Shown here piece after piece: positions 13,115 through 22,752 of a DNA stretch of 64,000 nucleotides (positions are counted from its first letter, which is position 1; the number at the start of each line of letters is the position of its first letter). The DNA comes from Paraburkholderia phytofirmans PsJN (lineage in GTDB: Bacteria; Pseudomonadota; Gammaproteobacteria; Burkholderiales; Burkholderiaceae): assembly GCF_000020125.1 (NCBI RefSeq), contig NC_010681.1, forward strand, positions 4,030,001-4,094,000, written 5' to 3'. Position numbers and translations under genes: made by a program. The notes beneath the pieces are model-generated. The model worked only from the letters and a program-made list of their open reading frames with translations, did not search any database and was not told the origin of the DNA.

Positions 13115-13830
13115 TTCGCACCTCTTGATTGTTCAGACTTCACAGGACGCTGCGTGGCGGACCCAGCCAGGCGAGCCGCTTTTTGCGCCGGCTCGTTCCA
13201 ACGCAGATGCGCGCCGAATTCGATCGGACCGCCAAGGCTCGCCTGTGCAACCGCGCCGCTGCGCGGGACCGAACGATGCAGGTCGCTCACTTCCGCCCCC
13301 TTCACGCCACGGATCGCACTCAAGCGCTTGAGCCACTCGGCCGAAGCGAGATGCCCACGCGACGTCGCCAGCAACTCGGTCTCGTCTTCGCGCTGACGCA
13401 ACTGCTGCAGCACTACGCCGTCGCCCGGTTCGAAACTCAACGCGTCGAGCAGATCGCGTAGGTGTACGAGCGGTTCCGACAGGCTTTTCGCGCGGGCGCC
13501 GTTCTGCCGCTGTTCGTCTCGCGCGCGCAGCAACGTGCTGTGCTCGGCGAGCGGCGCCGATAGCTGCGTGAACGTGTGTTCGACCGCCACGCGCTGTGCC
13601 TCGAACCGCGCGCTCTCGATTGCCTGCCACGCGCCCAACACGAAGATGGCGGCCAAACCGGCGCAGACCGCCGCTATCCATTCGAGCACGCGCCGCCGGC
13701 GCGCGAGCCTCGCGTCGCGTTGGCGATAAGGCAGCAGATTGAAACCGCCGAGCCTGGATCGCGCGAAGCACGCGCCGCGTTCCGGCGCTCGCGTGTTCGA
13801 GGCCGTGGCATGCAACAGGCCGCCCGTCAT
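13111..13830 (-). CDS. pilN: Type IV pilus inner-membrane protein PilN
   Basis: The 239-residue product has a cytoplasmic N-terminus with the PilN signature FNLLPYRQRDARLARRRR, a single membrane helix (LEWIAAVCAGLAAIFVLGAW), then a coiled coil and a small periplasmic domain. In the family the FNLLPYR peptide binds PilM, and the periplasmic part pairs with PilO. I chose ATG 13830, which overlaps the pilM stop as ATGA; a longer frame runs into pilM and has no family sequence. The C-terminus is basic and extended. It belongs to the pilM-N-OP-Q operon. Confidence 0.9.
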   Translation of the reverse strand: MTGGLLHATASNTRAPERGACFARSRLGGFNLLPYRQRDARLARRRRVLEWIAAVCAGLAAIFVLGAWQAIESARFEAQRVAVEHTFTQLSAPLAEHSTLLRARDEQRQNGARAKSLSEPLVHLRDLLDALSFEPGDGVVLQQLRQREDETELLATSRGHLASAEWLKRLSAIRGVKGAEVSDLHRSVPRSGAVAQASLGGPIEFGAHLRWNEPAQKAARLAGSATQRPVKSEQSRGAK

Positions 13831-14819
13831 TCGAGCACCCCGCGCAACGCAAGTCCGAATGCGACCGCGCCTGACGGTTCGAGCAACAGCGAATCGTCCA
13901 GGGGTCGAGCGAAGCCGCCGAGCGTCGCGCATTGGAACGGCAGCACCGAGCAGCCCAATACGTCCGCGATATCCGCAGTCGAGAAACCCACGCCGCCGAG
14001 CAGATCCACCTCGCCGCTCACCAACGCGCAATCGAGTTCCGGGCCGTGCGCCAGATCCCGCAACGCATCGGCGAGGTCGGTGTGTTCCGGCGCCGGGTAG
14101 CGCATTTCGCGGGCGACGATGTCGTCCACGATGCGCCAGCCATACACGCCGTCCGTGCCGATCCACAACGCGACATAGGGCTCGTGCGGATCGAGCTCGT
14201 AACTCGCCGCGTAGCGCATGGCGCGCAACGCCGCATGCGGCTCGCCGTCGATGGCCGTGAGCGAGATGCCGGCAATCGCCGCGCATTCGATTCGCGCTTC
14301 GAGATGTTGCCGCGCGGTGGCGGCGATGGTCACGGAGCGGACCGGCGCATACGCTTCGTCGAGATACCAGTCGACAGCGAGCGCATGCCGCTCGAGGCCC
14401 GCGATGCGCTCGACTTCGCTCATCACCGCCGGCTCCAGTTCAGCCAGTTGATGCCCGCCGTCTTCCGAACAGCCGCTCTGCGCGGCAAGCCGCGTGAGCG
14501 GCACAGTGGTGGTCATGGTGGCCGATGCGGGCAGCGCCATCGCGCACCGCAAGGCCTGCGTCGCGCATGCATGCGGCAGATCGGCGAACGCGTCGCGCAA
14601 CGCACGCGCCACCGCGTGGCGGTCGGCGATTTCGCTGCCGGCCATCGCACCGGCGACAAGCGGGACCGTGCTCGCGTATTCGATATGCAGCGCGCCTCGC
14701 GAGCGCGCGCGCTGACTCAGCACGACCAGACGCACGGTCTGCGAGCCAACATCGATCCCCGCAGCAAAACGCTGCGCACCCGGTTGCACTGCCTGAAGCC
14801 AAGATCTTCTCAACGCCAT
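13827..14819 (-). CDS. pilM: Type IV pilus actin-like ATPase PilM
   Basis: This 330-residue cytoplasmic protein has the FtsA/actin-like fold of PilM and would recruit PilN to the inner face of the membrane. The N-terminal nucleotide-binding motif FAAGIDVGSQTVRLVVLSQ is clear, and later segments VDWYLDEAY, IAATARQHLEARIE and VALWIGTDGVYGW fit the family. ATG 14819 is preceded by GAGGGAGGG, a strong ribosome binding site, so I prefer it to the longer frame from 14936. It is the first gene of the pil operon and diverges from PBP1a across about 250 bp. Confidence 0.9.
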   Translation of the reverse strand: MALRRSWLQAVQPGAQRFAAGIDVGSQTVRLVVLSQRARSRGALHIEYASTVPLVAGAMAGSEIADRHAVARALRDAFADLPHACATQALRCAMALPASATMTTTVPLTRLAAQSGCSEDGGHQLAELEPAVMSEVERIAGLERHALAVDWYLDEAYAPVRSVTIAATARQHLEARIECAAIAGISLTAIDGEPHAALRAMRYAASYELDPHEPYVALWIGTDGVYGWRIVDDIVAREMRYPAPEHTDLADALRDLAHGPELDCALVSGEVDLLGGVGFSTADIADVLGCSVLPFQCATLGGFARPLDDSLLLEPSGAVAFGLALRGVLE

Positions 14820-15041
14820 GACGCCCTCCCTCTGACTCACGCGACGAACCATTCGAACGCAAGTGATGAGGAAGAATTGTGCGTAGCCGCGCCGCCGCGC
14901 GACACTCAGCCAAACGGCTAACGTTGAGCAACGCACGACCTGTACGCCATCAAAGCGACTACAGTGAAGTCATTCCCGTGCGGCGCGCAGACTTGTCAAG
15001 AAGTGTCAGTAAGCATGCCGAAAGCTGAAAAGCGAGGCGGC

Positions 15042-15047
15042 TATAAT
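15042..15047 (+). promoter_or_regulatory. Consensus -10 box upstream of PBP1a
   Basis: A perfect TATAAT lies 27 bp before the mrcA start codon in the pilM-mrcA divergent region. No good -35 hexamer is found at 16-18 bp, so either activation is needed or the -35 is weak. Confidence 0.5.
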
Positions 15048-15073
15048 CGCGGGACTGCTTTTTTGGTGCCTAC

Positions 15074-17473
15074 ATGCAATCCACGTCTTCTACGTCCCCG
15101 CCGCCCGCGCCTAAAAAGCGCAAACGCCCGTTGTGGCTGAAGCTCATCCTGGGCTTCGTGGGTCTGATCGTCGCAGGCATTCTGTGCGTGCTGCTGGTGC
15201 TCGGCTATGCGCTCGTCGTCGCCACGCCCAACCTGCCGTCGCTCGATGCGTTGACCGACTACCGGCCGAAGGTGCCGCTGCGCATCTATACGGCCGACCA
15301 TGTGCTGATCGGCGAATTCGGCGAGGAACGGCGCGACATCGTCCATATTCAGGATGTGCCCGATAGTCTGAAGAAGGCGATCCTCGCCATCGAAGACGCG
15401 CGCTTCTACGATCACGGCGGCGTCGACCTCACGGGCATTGCGCGCGCGGGCTTCGTCGCGCTGACCAACGGCCACGCCACGCAGGGCGCAAGCACGATCA
15501 CCATGCAGGTGGCGCGCAACTTCTTCCTCTCGAGTGAAAAGACCTACACGCGCAAGATCTACGAGATGCTGCTCGCGTACAAGATCGAGTCGAAGCTGTC
15601 CAAGGATCAGATTCTCGAGGTGTACATGAATCAGATCTATCTCGGTCAGCGCGCCTACGGGTTTGCGAGCGCGGCGCGCGTATATTTCGGCAAGGACCTG
15701 AAGGAACTGACGTTGGCGGAATCGGCCATGCTGGCCGGCTTGCCGAAGGCGCCGTCAGCGTATAACCCGGTCGTCAATCCGAAGCGTGCGAAGGTGCGTC
15801 AGGAGTACATCCTGCAGCGCATGTACGAGTTGCACTACATCACGCAGGAACAATACGACGAAGCGAGCAAGCAGCCGCTCGTGGTCAAGGGCGCGGGCAA
15901 GGAATTCAGCGTGCACGCGGAGTACGTCGCGGAAATGGTGCGTCAGATGATGTACGCGCAGTATCGTGAGGAAGCCTATACGCGCGGCCTGAACGTGGTG
16001 ACCACGATCGATTCTGCCGATCAGGACGTCGCATACCGCGCGCTGCGCAAAGGTCTGATGGACTACGAACGGCGTCACGGCTATCGCGGTCCGGAGGCGT
16101 TCATCGATCTGCCGTCAGACGCCGACGACCGCGAGCAGGCCATCGACGACGCGCTGCTCGAACACCCGGACAACGGCGAGATCATTGCCGCCGTGGTCAC
16201 CGCGGCGAGTCCGAAGCAGGTGCAGGCTGCTTTCATCGACGGCAATGTCGCGACGATCCAGGGCGACGGCCTGCGCTTCGCGCAGTTCGCGCTCGGTCCG
16301 CGCGCGCAGCCGAATCAACGCGTGCGGCCCGGCGCGATCATCCGGCTCGTCAAGAACGACGATGGCAACTGGTCGATCACGCAATTGCCGCAAGTGGAGG
16401 GCGCGTTCGTTTCGGTGATCCCGCAAGATGGCGCGATCCGCGCGCTGGTCGGCGGTTTCGACTTCAACAAGAACAAGTTCAATCACGTCACGCAGGCGTG
16501 GCGTCAGCCGGGGTCGAGTTTCAAACCGTTTATCTATTCGGCGTCGCTCGAAAAAGGACTCGGACCGGCGACCATCATCAATGACGCGCCGCTCTTTTTC
16601 AGTGCCGCTGAAACGGGCGGCCAGGCGTGGGAACCGAAGAACTACGGCGGCGGCTTCGACGGCCCGATGACCATGCGCACCGCGTTACAGCGCTCGAAGA
16701 ACCTGGTGTCGATTCGTATCCTGAACCAGATCGGCACGAAGTACGCGCAGCAGTACATCACGCGTTTCGGCTTCGACGCGGATCGTCACCCGGCTTATCT
16801 GCCGATGGCGCTGGGCGCCGGTCTCGTCACGCCGTTGCAGATGGCGGGTGCGTTCTCGGTGTTCGCCAACGGCGGCTATCGGATCAATCCGTATCTGATC
16901 GCCGAAGTCACGGATCAGCGCGGCATGGTGGTCGCCCATGCGCAACCGCTGGTCGCCGCGCAGAGCGCGCCGCACGCGATCGAGCCGCGCAATGCGTACG
17001 TGATGAACAGCCTGCTGCAAAGCGTCGCGCAACGCGGCACGGGCGCCAAGACCAACGTCTTGAAGCGCACCGATCTCGCCGGCAAAACGGGCACGACCAA
17101 CGATTCGCGCGACGCGTGGTTCGCCGGTTATCAGCACACCCTCACTGCGATTGCGTGGATCGGCTACGACAACCCGCGCAGTCTCGGCGACAAGGAAACC
17201 GGTGGCGGCCTCGCGTTGCCGGTGTGGGTCGAATACATGGGTCGCGCGCTGAAGGGTGTGCCGGAGTACAAGATGCCGAAGCCCGACGACGTCACGGAAA
17301 TCGGCTCGGAGCTTTATTTCGACGACTTCACGCCGGGGAATGGTTTCGTTGCCACGGTCGGCGTCAGTCAGGCGACACTGGATGCGCAGTCGAGCGCTGC
17401 GTCGGCCGCCGCGCCTGAGCAGGTCGGCGAGCAGGAGAAGCAGGACATCATGAATCTGTTCCGCGGACACTGA
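15074..17473 (+). CDS. mrcA: Penicillin-binding protein 1A (class A, bifunctional)
   Basis: This 799-residue enzyme polymerises and cross-links peptidoglycan at the inner membrane. A basic cytoplasmic tail is followed by one membrane helix (residues ~17-45). The glycosyltransferase GT51 domain carries the catalytic Glu in AIEDARFYDHGG, plus QGASTITMQVARN and RKIYEMLLA. The transpeptidase domain has the SxxK motif in QPGSSFKPF, SKN in LQRSKNLVS and KTG in LAGKTGTTND. An OB-like insert sits between the two. The orientation, divergent from the pil operon, matches the ponA/mrcA-pilM arrangement of other proteobacteria. A strong bidirectional terminator follows. Confidence 0.96.
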   Translation: MQSTSSTSPPPAPKKRKRPLWLKLILGFVGLIVAGILCVLLVLGYALVVATPNLPSLDALTDYRPKVPLRIYTADHVLIGEFGEERRDIVHIQDVPDSLKKAILAIEDARFYDHGGVDLTGIARAGFVALTNGHATQGASTITMQVARNFFLSSEKTYTRKIYEMLLAYKIESKLSKDQILEVYMNQIYLGQRAYGFASAARVYFGKDLKELTLAESAMLAGLPKAPSAYNPVVNPKRAKVRQEYILQRMYELHYITQEQYDEASKQPLVVKGAGKEFSVHAEYVAEMVRQMMYAQYREEAYTRGLNVVTTIDSADQDVAYRALRKGLMDYERRHGYRGPEAFIDLPSDADDREQAIDDALLEHPDNGEIIAAVVTAASPKQVQAAFIDGNVATIQGDGLRFAQFALGPRAQPNQRVRPGAIIRLVKNDDGNWSITQLPQVEGAFVSVIPQDGAIRALVGGFDFNKNKFNHVTQAWRQPGSSFKPFIYSASLEKGLGPATIINDAPLFFSAAETGGQAWEPKNYGGGFDGPMTMRTALQRSKNLVSIRILNQIGTKYAQQYITRFGFDADRHPAYLPMALGAGLVTPLQMAGAFSVFANGGYRINPYLIAEVTDQRGMVVAHAQPLVAAQSAPHAIEPRNAYVMNSLLQSVAQRGTGAKTNVLKRTDLAGKTGTTNDSRDAWFAGYQHTLTAIAWIGYDNPRSLGDKETGGGLALPVWVEYMGRALKGVPEYKMPKPDDVTEIGSELYFDDFTPGNGFVATVGVSQATLDAQSSAASAAAPEQVGEQEKQDIMNLFRGH

Positions 17474-17500
17474 CGCCCGCGCTTACACAGTCCAGCAGAA

Positions 17501-17537
17501 AAGCAAATGGCCGCGCTAAATGCGCGGCCATTTGCTT
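17501..17537. terminator. Bidirectional terminator between mrcA and cyaY
   Basis: Two perfect 16-bp arms (AAGCAAATGGCCGCGC and its complement) flank a 5-nt loop. The stem starts with A-rich and ends with T-rich sequence, so it can serve both convergent genes. Confidence 0.88.
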
Positions 17538-17596
17538 TGTGCGATCAGGGCGAATCGATTCGGCCGCTTTGGCGGCGCTCGCCCGATCGGCGGATC

Positions 17597-17914
17597 TTAC
17601 GCTTTGAAGTGAACCGGCTCGCCGGCCTGCTGCGTTGCGTACTCCGACAAGGCAGCGAAAAACTCGGTGCCGCTGCGCGTATCACGCCATTCGCCATCGA
17701 CGAAACGGAAGTGGAAACCGCCCGCTTTCGCGGCGATCCAGATCTCGCTCATGGGCGGCTGAAGGTTGACGATAATCTTCGTGCGGTTCTCGAATTCGAG
17801 GGTCAGGACGTTGCCGCTGCGCTCCAGTTCGATGTCGGCATCCGTGTCGTCGAGCGCGCGTTCGATGGCGGCTAGCGCGGCTTCCGCGCGGGTCAGGTAT
17901 TCACTATCGGACAT
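17597..17914 (-). CDS. cyaY: Iron donor protein CyaY (bacterial frataxin)
   Basis: The 105-residue frataxin homologue binds iron and modulates Fe-S cluster assembly by IscS. Helix 1 ([28 protein letters not shown]) carries the acidic iron-binding ridge. The sheet includes [35 protein letters not shown], and the C-terminal helix is [17 protein letters not shown] 17914 is preceded by GGAG at six bases; the upstream in-frame ATG at 17926 has no such site. It diverges from the lipoprotein gene with only 35 bp between start codons. Confidence 0.95.
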   Translation of the reverse strand: MSDSEYLTRAEAALAAIERALDDTDADIELERSGNVLTLEFENRTKIIVNLQPPMSEIWIAAKAGGFHFRFVDGEWRDTRSGTEFFAALSEYATQQAGEPVHFKA

Positions 17915-17949
17915 GCTAAACTCCATCGATTATTTATTCAGGGACAGTC

Positions 17950-18288
17950 ATGCGAGTCGTATCTCGGATGCGCGCGGCGGCGCCCGGCCGCGCGATTGTA
18001 GCGGTTTTAGCCATTCTCGCAGGTTGTGCACTTGCCGGCTGCGGACAACGCGGTTCGCTCTATTTGCCCACCGTGCCGCCGCTACCGGCCAAGCCGACCG
18101 ATCGCACGCAAACGCCTGGCGTCGCACAACCCGCGTCGACTACATCCACCGACATGAGCACCGTCCCGGATACCTCCGGCACGCCGCTTTCGTTGGCGCC
18201 GGAAAACGAACTCGCCGCGCCGCCCGCCTCCGCTGCATCCGCCACGGCGGCTCCGCTGCCTGCTTCTGCCGCCACACCTGTTCAATAA
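17950..18288 (+). CDS. lptM: LptM-type (YifL) small lipoprotein
   Basis: This 112-residue lipoprotein has an N-terminal signal with lipobox LAGC followed at once by GQRGSLYLP, the hallmark of LptM/YifL proteins that assist LptD maturation in the outer membrane. The rest is a Pro/Ala/Thr-rich, probably disordered tail that is longer than in E. coli. The start is ATG 17950 with AGGGA upstream; ATG 17968 is an alternative that would give a more typical signal length. It lies 9 bp upstream of lysA and is likely co-transcribed with it, the yifL-next-to-cyaY order also seen in enterics. Confidence 0.82.
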   Translation: MRVVSRMRAAAPGRAIVAVLAILAGCALAGCGQRGSLYLPTVPPLPAKPTDRTQTPGVAQPASTTSTDMSTVPDTSGTPLSLAPENELAAPPASAASATAAPLPASAATPVQ

Positions 18289-18297
18289 GACTTTCGC

Positions 18298-19560
18298 ATG
18301 ATTCGATCCGCATTTGACTACGTCGATGGCGTGCTGCACGCCGAAGGCGTGTCCGCCGTCTCCCTCGCCGAGCAGTTCGGCACGCCGCTGTACGTGTACT
18401 CGCGCGCCGCGCTGACCGAGGCGTGGAACGCTTACGCAGGCGCTTGCGCCGGCCGTCGCGCGAGCGTTCATGTGGCCGTGAAGGCCAATAGCAATCTCGC
18501 GGTGTTGAACGTGTTCGCGCGCCTCGGCGCCGGCTTCGACATCGTGTCGGGCGGTGAACTGGCGCGCGTGCTGGCCGCTGGCGGCAGAGCGGAAAACACC
18601 GTGTTTTCCGGCGTCGGCAAGCACGCGGACGAAATGCGCGACGCACTCGCGGCCGGCGTGAAATGCTTCAACGTCGAATCGATTCCCGAGCTGGACCGCC
18701 TGAATGCGGTTGCCGCGGCAATGGGCAAGAAGGCGCCCGTCTCGCTGCGCGTGAATCCGGACGTTGACGCGAAGACGCATCCGTATATTTCCACGGGCTT
18801 GAAGTCGAACAAGTTCGGCGTCGCGTTCGAAGACGCGCGCGCCACGTATCAGGCGGCCGCGGCTATGGCGAATCTCGAGGTGGTCGGCATCGACTGCCAT
18901 ATCGGCTCGCAGATCACAGAAGTCGCGCCGTATCTCGACGCCGTCGACAAGGTTCTGGAACTGGTCGAGCAGATCGAGCAGGACGGCGTGAAGATTCGTC
19001 ACATCGACGTGGGCGGCGGTCTCGGCATCACGTACGACGATGAAACGCCGCCGGAAATCGGCGAGTTCGTGCGCACCGTGCTCGATCGCATCGAAGCGCG
19101 CGGTCACGGCCACCGTGAAGTGTATTTCGAGCCGGGCCGTTCGCTGGTCGGCAACGCCGGCATGCTGCTCACACGCGTCGAGTTTCTCAAGCCGGGCGCG
19201 GAAAAGAATTTTGCTATCGTCGACGCAGCCATGACCGATCTCGCCCGCCCGGCCATGTACGAGGCGTATCACGCGATCGATCCGGTCGTGAAGCGCGACG
19301 TACCGGCTCACGTGTACGACGTGGTCGGTCCGGTTTGCGAAAGTGGCGACTGGCTTGGACGTGAGCGTCTGCTGTCTGTTGAACCGGGCGATCTGCTCGC
19401 GATTCGTTCGGCCGGCGCGTATGGCTTCGTGATGAGCTCGAACTACAACACACGTCCGCGCGCGGCTGAGGTGATGGTGGATGGTACACAGGTGCACGTG
19501 GTGCGCGCACGCGAAGAGGTGAAGCAGCTGTTTGCGGGCGAAACCATTCTGCCGGCATAA
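18298..19560 (+). CDS. lysA: Diaminopimelate decarboxylase
   Basis: This PLP enzyme of 420 residues makes L-lysine from meso-diaminopimelate, the last step of lysine synthesis. The PLP-binding lysine is in VHVAVKANSNLAVL, the phosphate-binding glycine loop is DVGGGLGITY, and EPGRSLVGNAG, VCESGDWLGRER and GAYGFVMSSNYNTRPR build the substrate pocket and dimer interface. HIGSQITE is also conserved. The ATG at 18298 gives a family-typical N-terminus. A strong hairpin terminator follows. Confidence 0.97.
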   Translation: MIRSAFDYVDGVLHAEGVSAVSLAEQFGTPLYVYSRAALTEAWNAYAGACAGRRASVHVAVKANSNLAVLNVFARLGAGFDIVSGGELARVLAAGGRAENTVFSGVGKHADEMRDALAAGVKCFNVESIPELDRLNAVAAAMGKKAPVSLRVNPDVDAKTHPYISTGLKSNKFGVAFEDARATYQAAAAMANLEVVGIDCHIGSQITEVAPYLDAVDKVLELVEQIEQDGVKIRHIDVGGGLGITYDDETPPEIGEFVRTVLDRIEARGHGHREVYFEPGRSLVGNAGMLLTRVEFLKPGAEKNFAIVDAAMTDLARPAMYEAYHAIDPVVKRDVPAHVYDVVGPVCESGDWLGRERLLSVEPGDLLAIRSAGAYGFVMSSNYNTRPRAAEVMVDGTQVHVVRAREEVKQLFAGETILPA

Positions 19561-19583
19561 CCTTCAGTAGTTGAGCCAACAGC

Positions 19584-19616
19584 AAAAAGGCGATGCCGCT
19601 GTGGCATCGCCTTTTT
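19584..19616. terminator. Bidirectional terminator between lysA and msrQ
   Basis: Perfect 14-bp arms (AAAAAGGCGATGCC and GGCATCGCCTTTTT) with a 5-nt loop have A- and T-rich ends, fitting both convergent genes. Confidence 0.9.
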
Positions 19617-19647
19617 CTGTTTACGACGCGAGGCGGACCGAGGTCCG

Positions 19648-20346
19648 TCAGCGCATCTTCCTGTCACGCAGCCACACGATCAACCGCCAACCAAGCAACG
19701 CCACCATGATCGCGCCGTAAATCTTCGGCAGGATCAGATCGTGTTTGCCGGCCTTCATCCACCAGAAGTGCAGGATCGCGAGCGCGCCGATCGCATAAAT
19801 GGACCGATGCAGCATCTGCCAGCGGCGCCCCAGTTTGCGCACCATCGCGCGCGGCGACGTTACGGCCAATGCGATCAGCAACACGAACGCCGCGAAGCCC
19901 ACCGTGATGAACGGCCGCTTGCCGATGTCCTTGATGATCGCGGCGACATCGAACCACTTGTCGAACCAGAGATAAGTGGTGAAATGCAGCGTCGCGTAGA
20001 AGAACGCATAGAGCCCGAGCATGCGGCGAAAACGCACGAGCGCGGCAACGCCGGTGAGTCTGCGCAATGGCGTCACAGCAAGCGTGATGCAGAGGAAGAC
20101 GAGCGTCCAGAGACCGGTCGAGCGCGTGATGAACTCGATCGGATTTGCGCCCAGCCGGTCAGTCACGCCGAAAAGCACGATACGCGCGAGCGGATACCAC
20201 GCGGCGATGAATACCGCGATCTTGGCCGGCACGATCCAGCGCGCGCCGGATGCGGGCCGCCTTGCCGTCGTCGTTGTCGCGGACGACTGCGCGCGCTGCG
20301 CTTTGCGCTCGGTCTGCGTAGCGGATTGCGTCTCAGAGGAAGCCAT
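19648..20346 (-). CDS. msrQ: MsrQ haem-binding membrane subunit of methionine sulfoxide reductase
   Basis: This 232-residue integral membrane protein passes electrons from the respiratory chain to periplasmic MsrP. Six hydrophobic helices are visible (from VPAKIAVFIAAWYPLARIVLF to IYGAIMVALLGWRLIVWL), with haem-ligand histidines in FYATLHFTTYLWFDKWFD and RWQMLHRSIYAIGALAILHFWW. RSTGLWTLVFLCITLAVTPLRR is the family signature. I chose ATG 20346, just after msrP; a GTG at 20352 is also possible. The N-terminal ~35 residues are Ser/Thr/Ala-rich and poorly conserved. It is in an operon with msrP. Confidence 0.93.
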   Translation of the reverse strand: MASSETQSATQTERKAQRAQSSATTTTARRPASGARWIVPAKIAVFIAAWYPLARIVLFGVTDRLGANPIEFITRSTGLWTLVFLCITLAVTPLRRLTGVAALVRFRRMLGLYAFFYATLHFTTYLWFDKWFDVAAIIKDIGKRPFITVGFAAFVLLIALAVTSPRAMVRKLGRRWQMLHRSIYAIGALAILHFWWMKAGKHDLILPKIYGAIMVALLGWRLIVWLRDRKMR

Positions 20347-20357
20347 GTTCACGCCGC

Positions 20358-21353
20358 TCAGAAATTCTTCTTCAGGTCCATGCCCTGATAGAGCGATGCG
20401 ACCTGTTCGCCGTAGCCGTTGAACATCAACGTCTTGCGCTTGGGCGTGAAGAAACCATCTTCGCCGATGCGACGCTCCGTCGCCTGACTCCAGCGCGGAT
20501 GATCGACGTTCGGATTCACGTTCGAGTAAAACCCGTATTCGTTCGATGCATACGTATTCCAACTGGTCGGCGGCTGCTTGTCGAGGAAGCGGATCTTCAC
20601 CAGCGACTTCGCGCTCTTGAAGCCGTATTTCCACGGCACCACGACGCGCACCGGCGCGCCGTTCTGATTAGGCAACACCTGGCCGTAGAGGCCCATCGTC
20701 AGCAACGTCAGCGGATTCATCGCTTCGTCCATGCGCAGCCCTTCGGAGTATGGCCAATCGAGTACGGGCGTCGACAGTCCGGGCATTTGCGACGGATCGG
20801 CCAGCGTGATGAACTGTACGTACTTTGCGTTGCCCGTCGGTTGCACGCGCTTGATCAATTCCGCGAGCGGCACGCCGATCCACGGAATCACCATCGACCA
20901 GCCTTCGACGCAGCGCATTCTGTACACGCGCTCTTCGAGCGGCGCGAGCTTGAGCAATTCGTCGATATCGTAGACCTTGGGATTCTTGATCTCACCCTCG
21001 ACGCTCACCTTCCACGGATGCGGCCGCAGCGTCCCGGCGTTATGCGCGGGATCGGCTTTGTCGGTGCCGAACTCGTAGAAGTTGTTGTACGTGGTGATGT
21101 CCTTGTAAGGCGTGATTTTGTCGAGCGCGACGAACTTGGCGTTGGTCTTCGCCGCCAGCTTCTGCGCCTTCGGATCCGGCGACGTGTAAGCCGCCAGCGC
21201 CTCGCCATTCACCCCGATCAGACTGCCGAGCGCCGCCGCGCCGGCCGCCTGCAACACGCGCCGCCGGTTCTGAAAAACATGTTGCGGCGTGATTTCGCTG
21301 CGCGCAATGTCGTCGCCGCTGAGTAGAATTCTGTCGCTACGTTTGATCCACAT
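20358..21353 (-). CDS. msrP: MsrP periplasmic methionine sulfoxide reductase, molybdopterin subunit
   Basis: The 331-residue protein repairs oxidised methionines in periplasmic proteins. A twin-arginine signal ([21 protein letters not shown]) directs export by Tat after cofactor insertion. The Mo-coordinating cysteine is in [15 protein letters not shown], and [25 protein letters not shown] and [15 protein letters not shown] match the sulfite-oxidase-like fold. ATG 21353 has AAGGAG upstream at seven bases; the longer frame to 21383 lacks one. msrQ starts 11 bp downstream of the stop. Confidence 0.95.
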   Translation of the reverse strand: MWIKRSDRILLSGDDIARSEITPQHVFQNRRRVLQAAGAAALGSLIGVNGEALAAYTSPDPKAQKLAAKTNAKFVALDKITPYKDITTYNNFYEFGTDKADPAHNAGTLRPHPWKVSVEGEIKNPKVYDIDELLKLAPLEERVYRMRCVEGWSMVIPWIGVPLAELIKRVQPTGNAKYVQFITLADPSQMPGLSTPVLDWPYSEGLRMDEAMNPLTLLTMGLYGQVLPNQNGAPVRVVVPWKYGFKSAKSLVKIRFLDKQPPTSWNTYASNEYGFYSNVNPNVDHPRWSQATERRIGEDGFFTPKRKTLMFNGYGEQVASLYQGMDLKKNF

Positions 21354-21484
21354 CGTGCTGCTCCTTGCCGGCCCATCGGTCAATGCATCTCAAGGGGCCA
21401 TGTTGATGATCGCTCGTCCGTCCAGCCGTCTAAAGGTACTGTGAGGGCGAACACTTTGGATGCAGTGGATATTCCATCGGCCAT

Positions 21485-21520
21485 AAAAAAGCCGCCGGTG
21501 CGAAGCACACGGCGGCTTTA
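21485..21520 (-). terminator. Terminator after the ccsA-type gene
   Basis: Arms AAAGCCGCC and GGCGGCTTT with an inner GTGC/GCAC stem are followed on the minus strand by a T6 tract. It lies 23 bp past the gene's stop codon. Confidence 0.85.
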
Positions 21521-21542
21521 AGTCGGTTCAGCGCGGCAGATA

Positions 21543-22748
21543 TTACAGCTTGCCGTAGCTATGCAGGCCCGACAGGAACATGTTGACGCCGAGGAAGGCG
21601 AAAGTCGTCACCAGCAGGCCGGTCAGCGCCCACCATGCCGCGACCGCGCCGCGCAGGCCCTTCATCAGACGCATGTGCAGCCAGGCGGCATAGTTCAGCC
21701 AGACGATCAGCGCCCACGTTTCCTTCGGGTCCCAACTCCAGTAGCCGCCCCACGCTTCAGCGGCCCACAGCGCGCCGAGAATCGTGGCGATCGTGAAAAA
21801 CGCGAAACCGACGGCGATCGACTTGTACATCACGTCGTCGAGCACTTCGAGCGCCGGCAGGCGATCGGCCAGTACGCCGCGCTCTTTCGCCAGATACGCG
21901 ACACCCACCATGGCCGACAGCGCGAAGCTGCCGTACCCGATGAAGTTCGCCGGCACGTGAATCTTCATCCACCAGCTTTGCAGCGCGGGAACCAGCGGCT
22001 GGATCTGCTGCGCGTCGCGCGCCACCGAATACCACATCAGGAAGCCGACTGCGGCGCTGATCACCAGCAGCACGAACGCGCCGAGCGCGCGGGTGTTGTA
22101 GTGCTGCTCGTAGTACAGATAGAACAGCGCGGTGATCAGGCTGAACAGCACGAACACTTCGTACAGGTTCGAAATAGGAATATGGCCGACATCCGCGCCG
22201 ATCAGGTACGACTCGTACCAGCGCACCATCAGGCCGACAAAGCCCATCACCACGGCCGCCCACGTCATTTTCGAGCCGATCGCGGCGCCGGTCGGCGAGC
22301 GCGACAGCAGGCCGATCCAGTAGAACACCGTGGCGAACACGAAGAGCGCGCTCATCCACAGAATCGCGGACTGGCTCGACAGGAAATATTTGAGGAAGAA
22401 AGCGTTATCCGCGCGGCTGAGGTCGCCGTGATAAATCTGAATGGCCAGCAGCGACAGCGCCGCGATGCCCACCATCAGCGGACGCACCGGTTTCCAGCGC
22501 CAGCCGAGCACCACGAAAACCGGCACGGCGCAGCAGAGCACCAGCTTGTCGTAGTAATTCATGAACGGGTGATAGCGCGACAGCGCGAAACCCGCGCCCG
22601 CGACCATCGCGAGTGCAAACAGCCAGTCGACGATGCCGAGCCGTTTCAGGAACGGCCGTTCGTCGTACTCGCCGATGTTGAGCGACTCGCCTGCCAGCGC
22701 CTTTTGGGGCCGCGAAGAGGGAGATTGGGAAACCTGAGTCAAGTCCAT
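21543..22748 (-). CDS. ccsA: System II cytochrome c biogenesis protein CcsA/ResC type
   Basis: This 401-residue polytopic membrane protein carries haem to the periplasmic face and, with ResB, attaches it to CxxCH motifs. The tryptophan-rich WWD domain reads WGGYWSWDPKETWALIVWL, flanked by histidine-bearing loops (KIHVPANFIGYG, YAAWLHMRLMKG). About eight hydrophobic helices are visible. ATG 22748 lies 4 bp past the resB stop, so the two are translated as a pair. Naming varies between CcsA, ResC and CcsB in different genomes; the function is clear. Confidence 0.94.
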   Translation of the reverse strand: MDLTQVSQSPSSRPQKALAGESLNIGEYDERPFLKRLGIVDWLFALAMVAGAGFALSRYHPFMNYYDKLVLCCAVPVFVVLGWRWKPVRPLMVGIAALSLLAIQIYHGDLSRADNAFFLKYFLSSQSAILWMSALFVFATVFYWIGLLSRSPTGAAIGSKMTWAAVVMGFVGLMVRWYESYLIGADVGHIPISNLYEVFVLFSLITALFYLYYEQHYNTRALGAFVLLVISAAVGFLMWYSVARDAQQIQPLVPALQSWWMKIHVPANFIGYGSFALSAMVGVAYLAKERGVLADRLPALEVLDDVMYKSIAVGFAFFTIATILGALWAAEAWGGYWSWDPKETWALIVWLNYAAWLHMRLMKGLRGAVAAWWALTGLLVTTFAFLGVNMFLSGLHSYGKL

Positions 22749-22752
22749 GATC

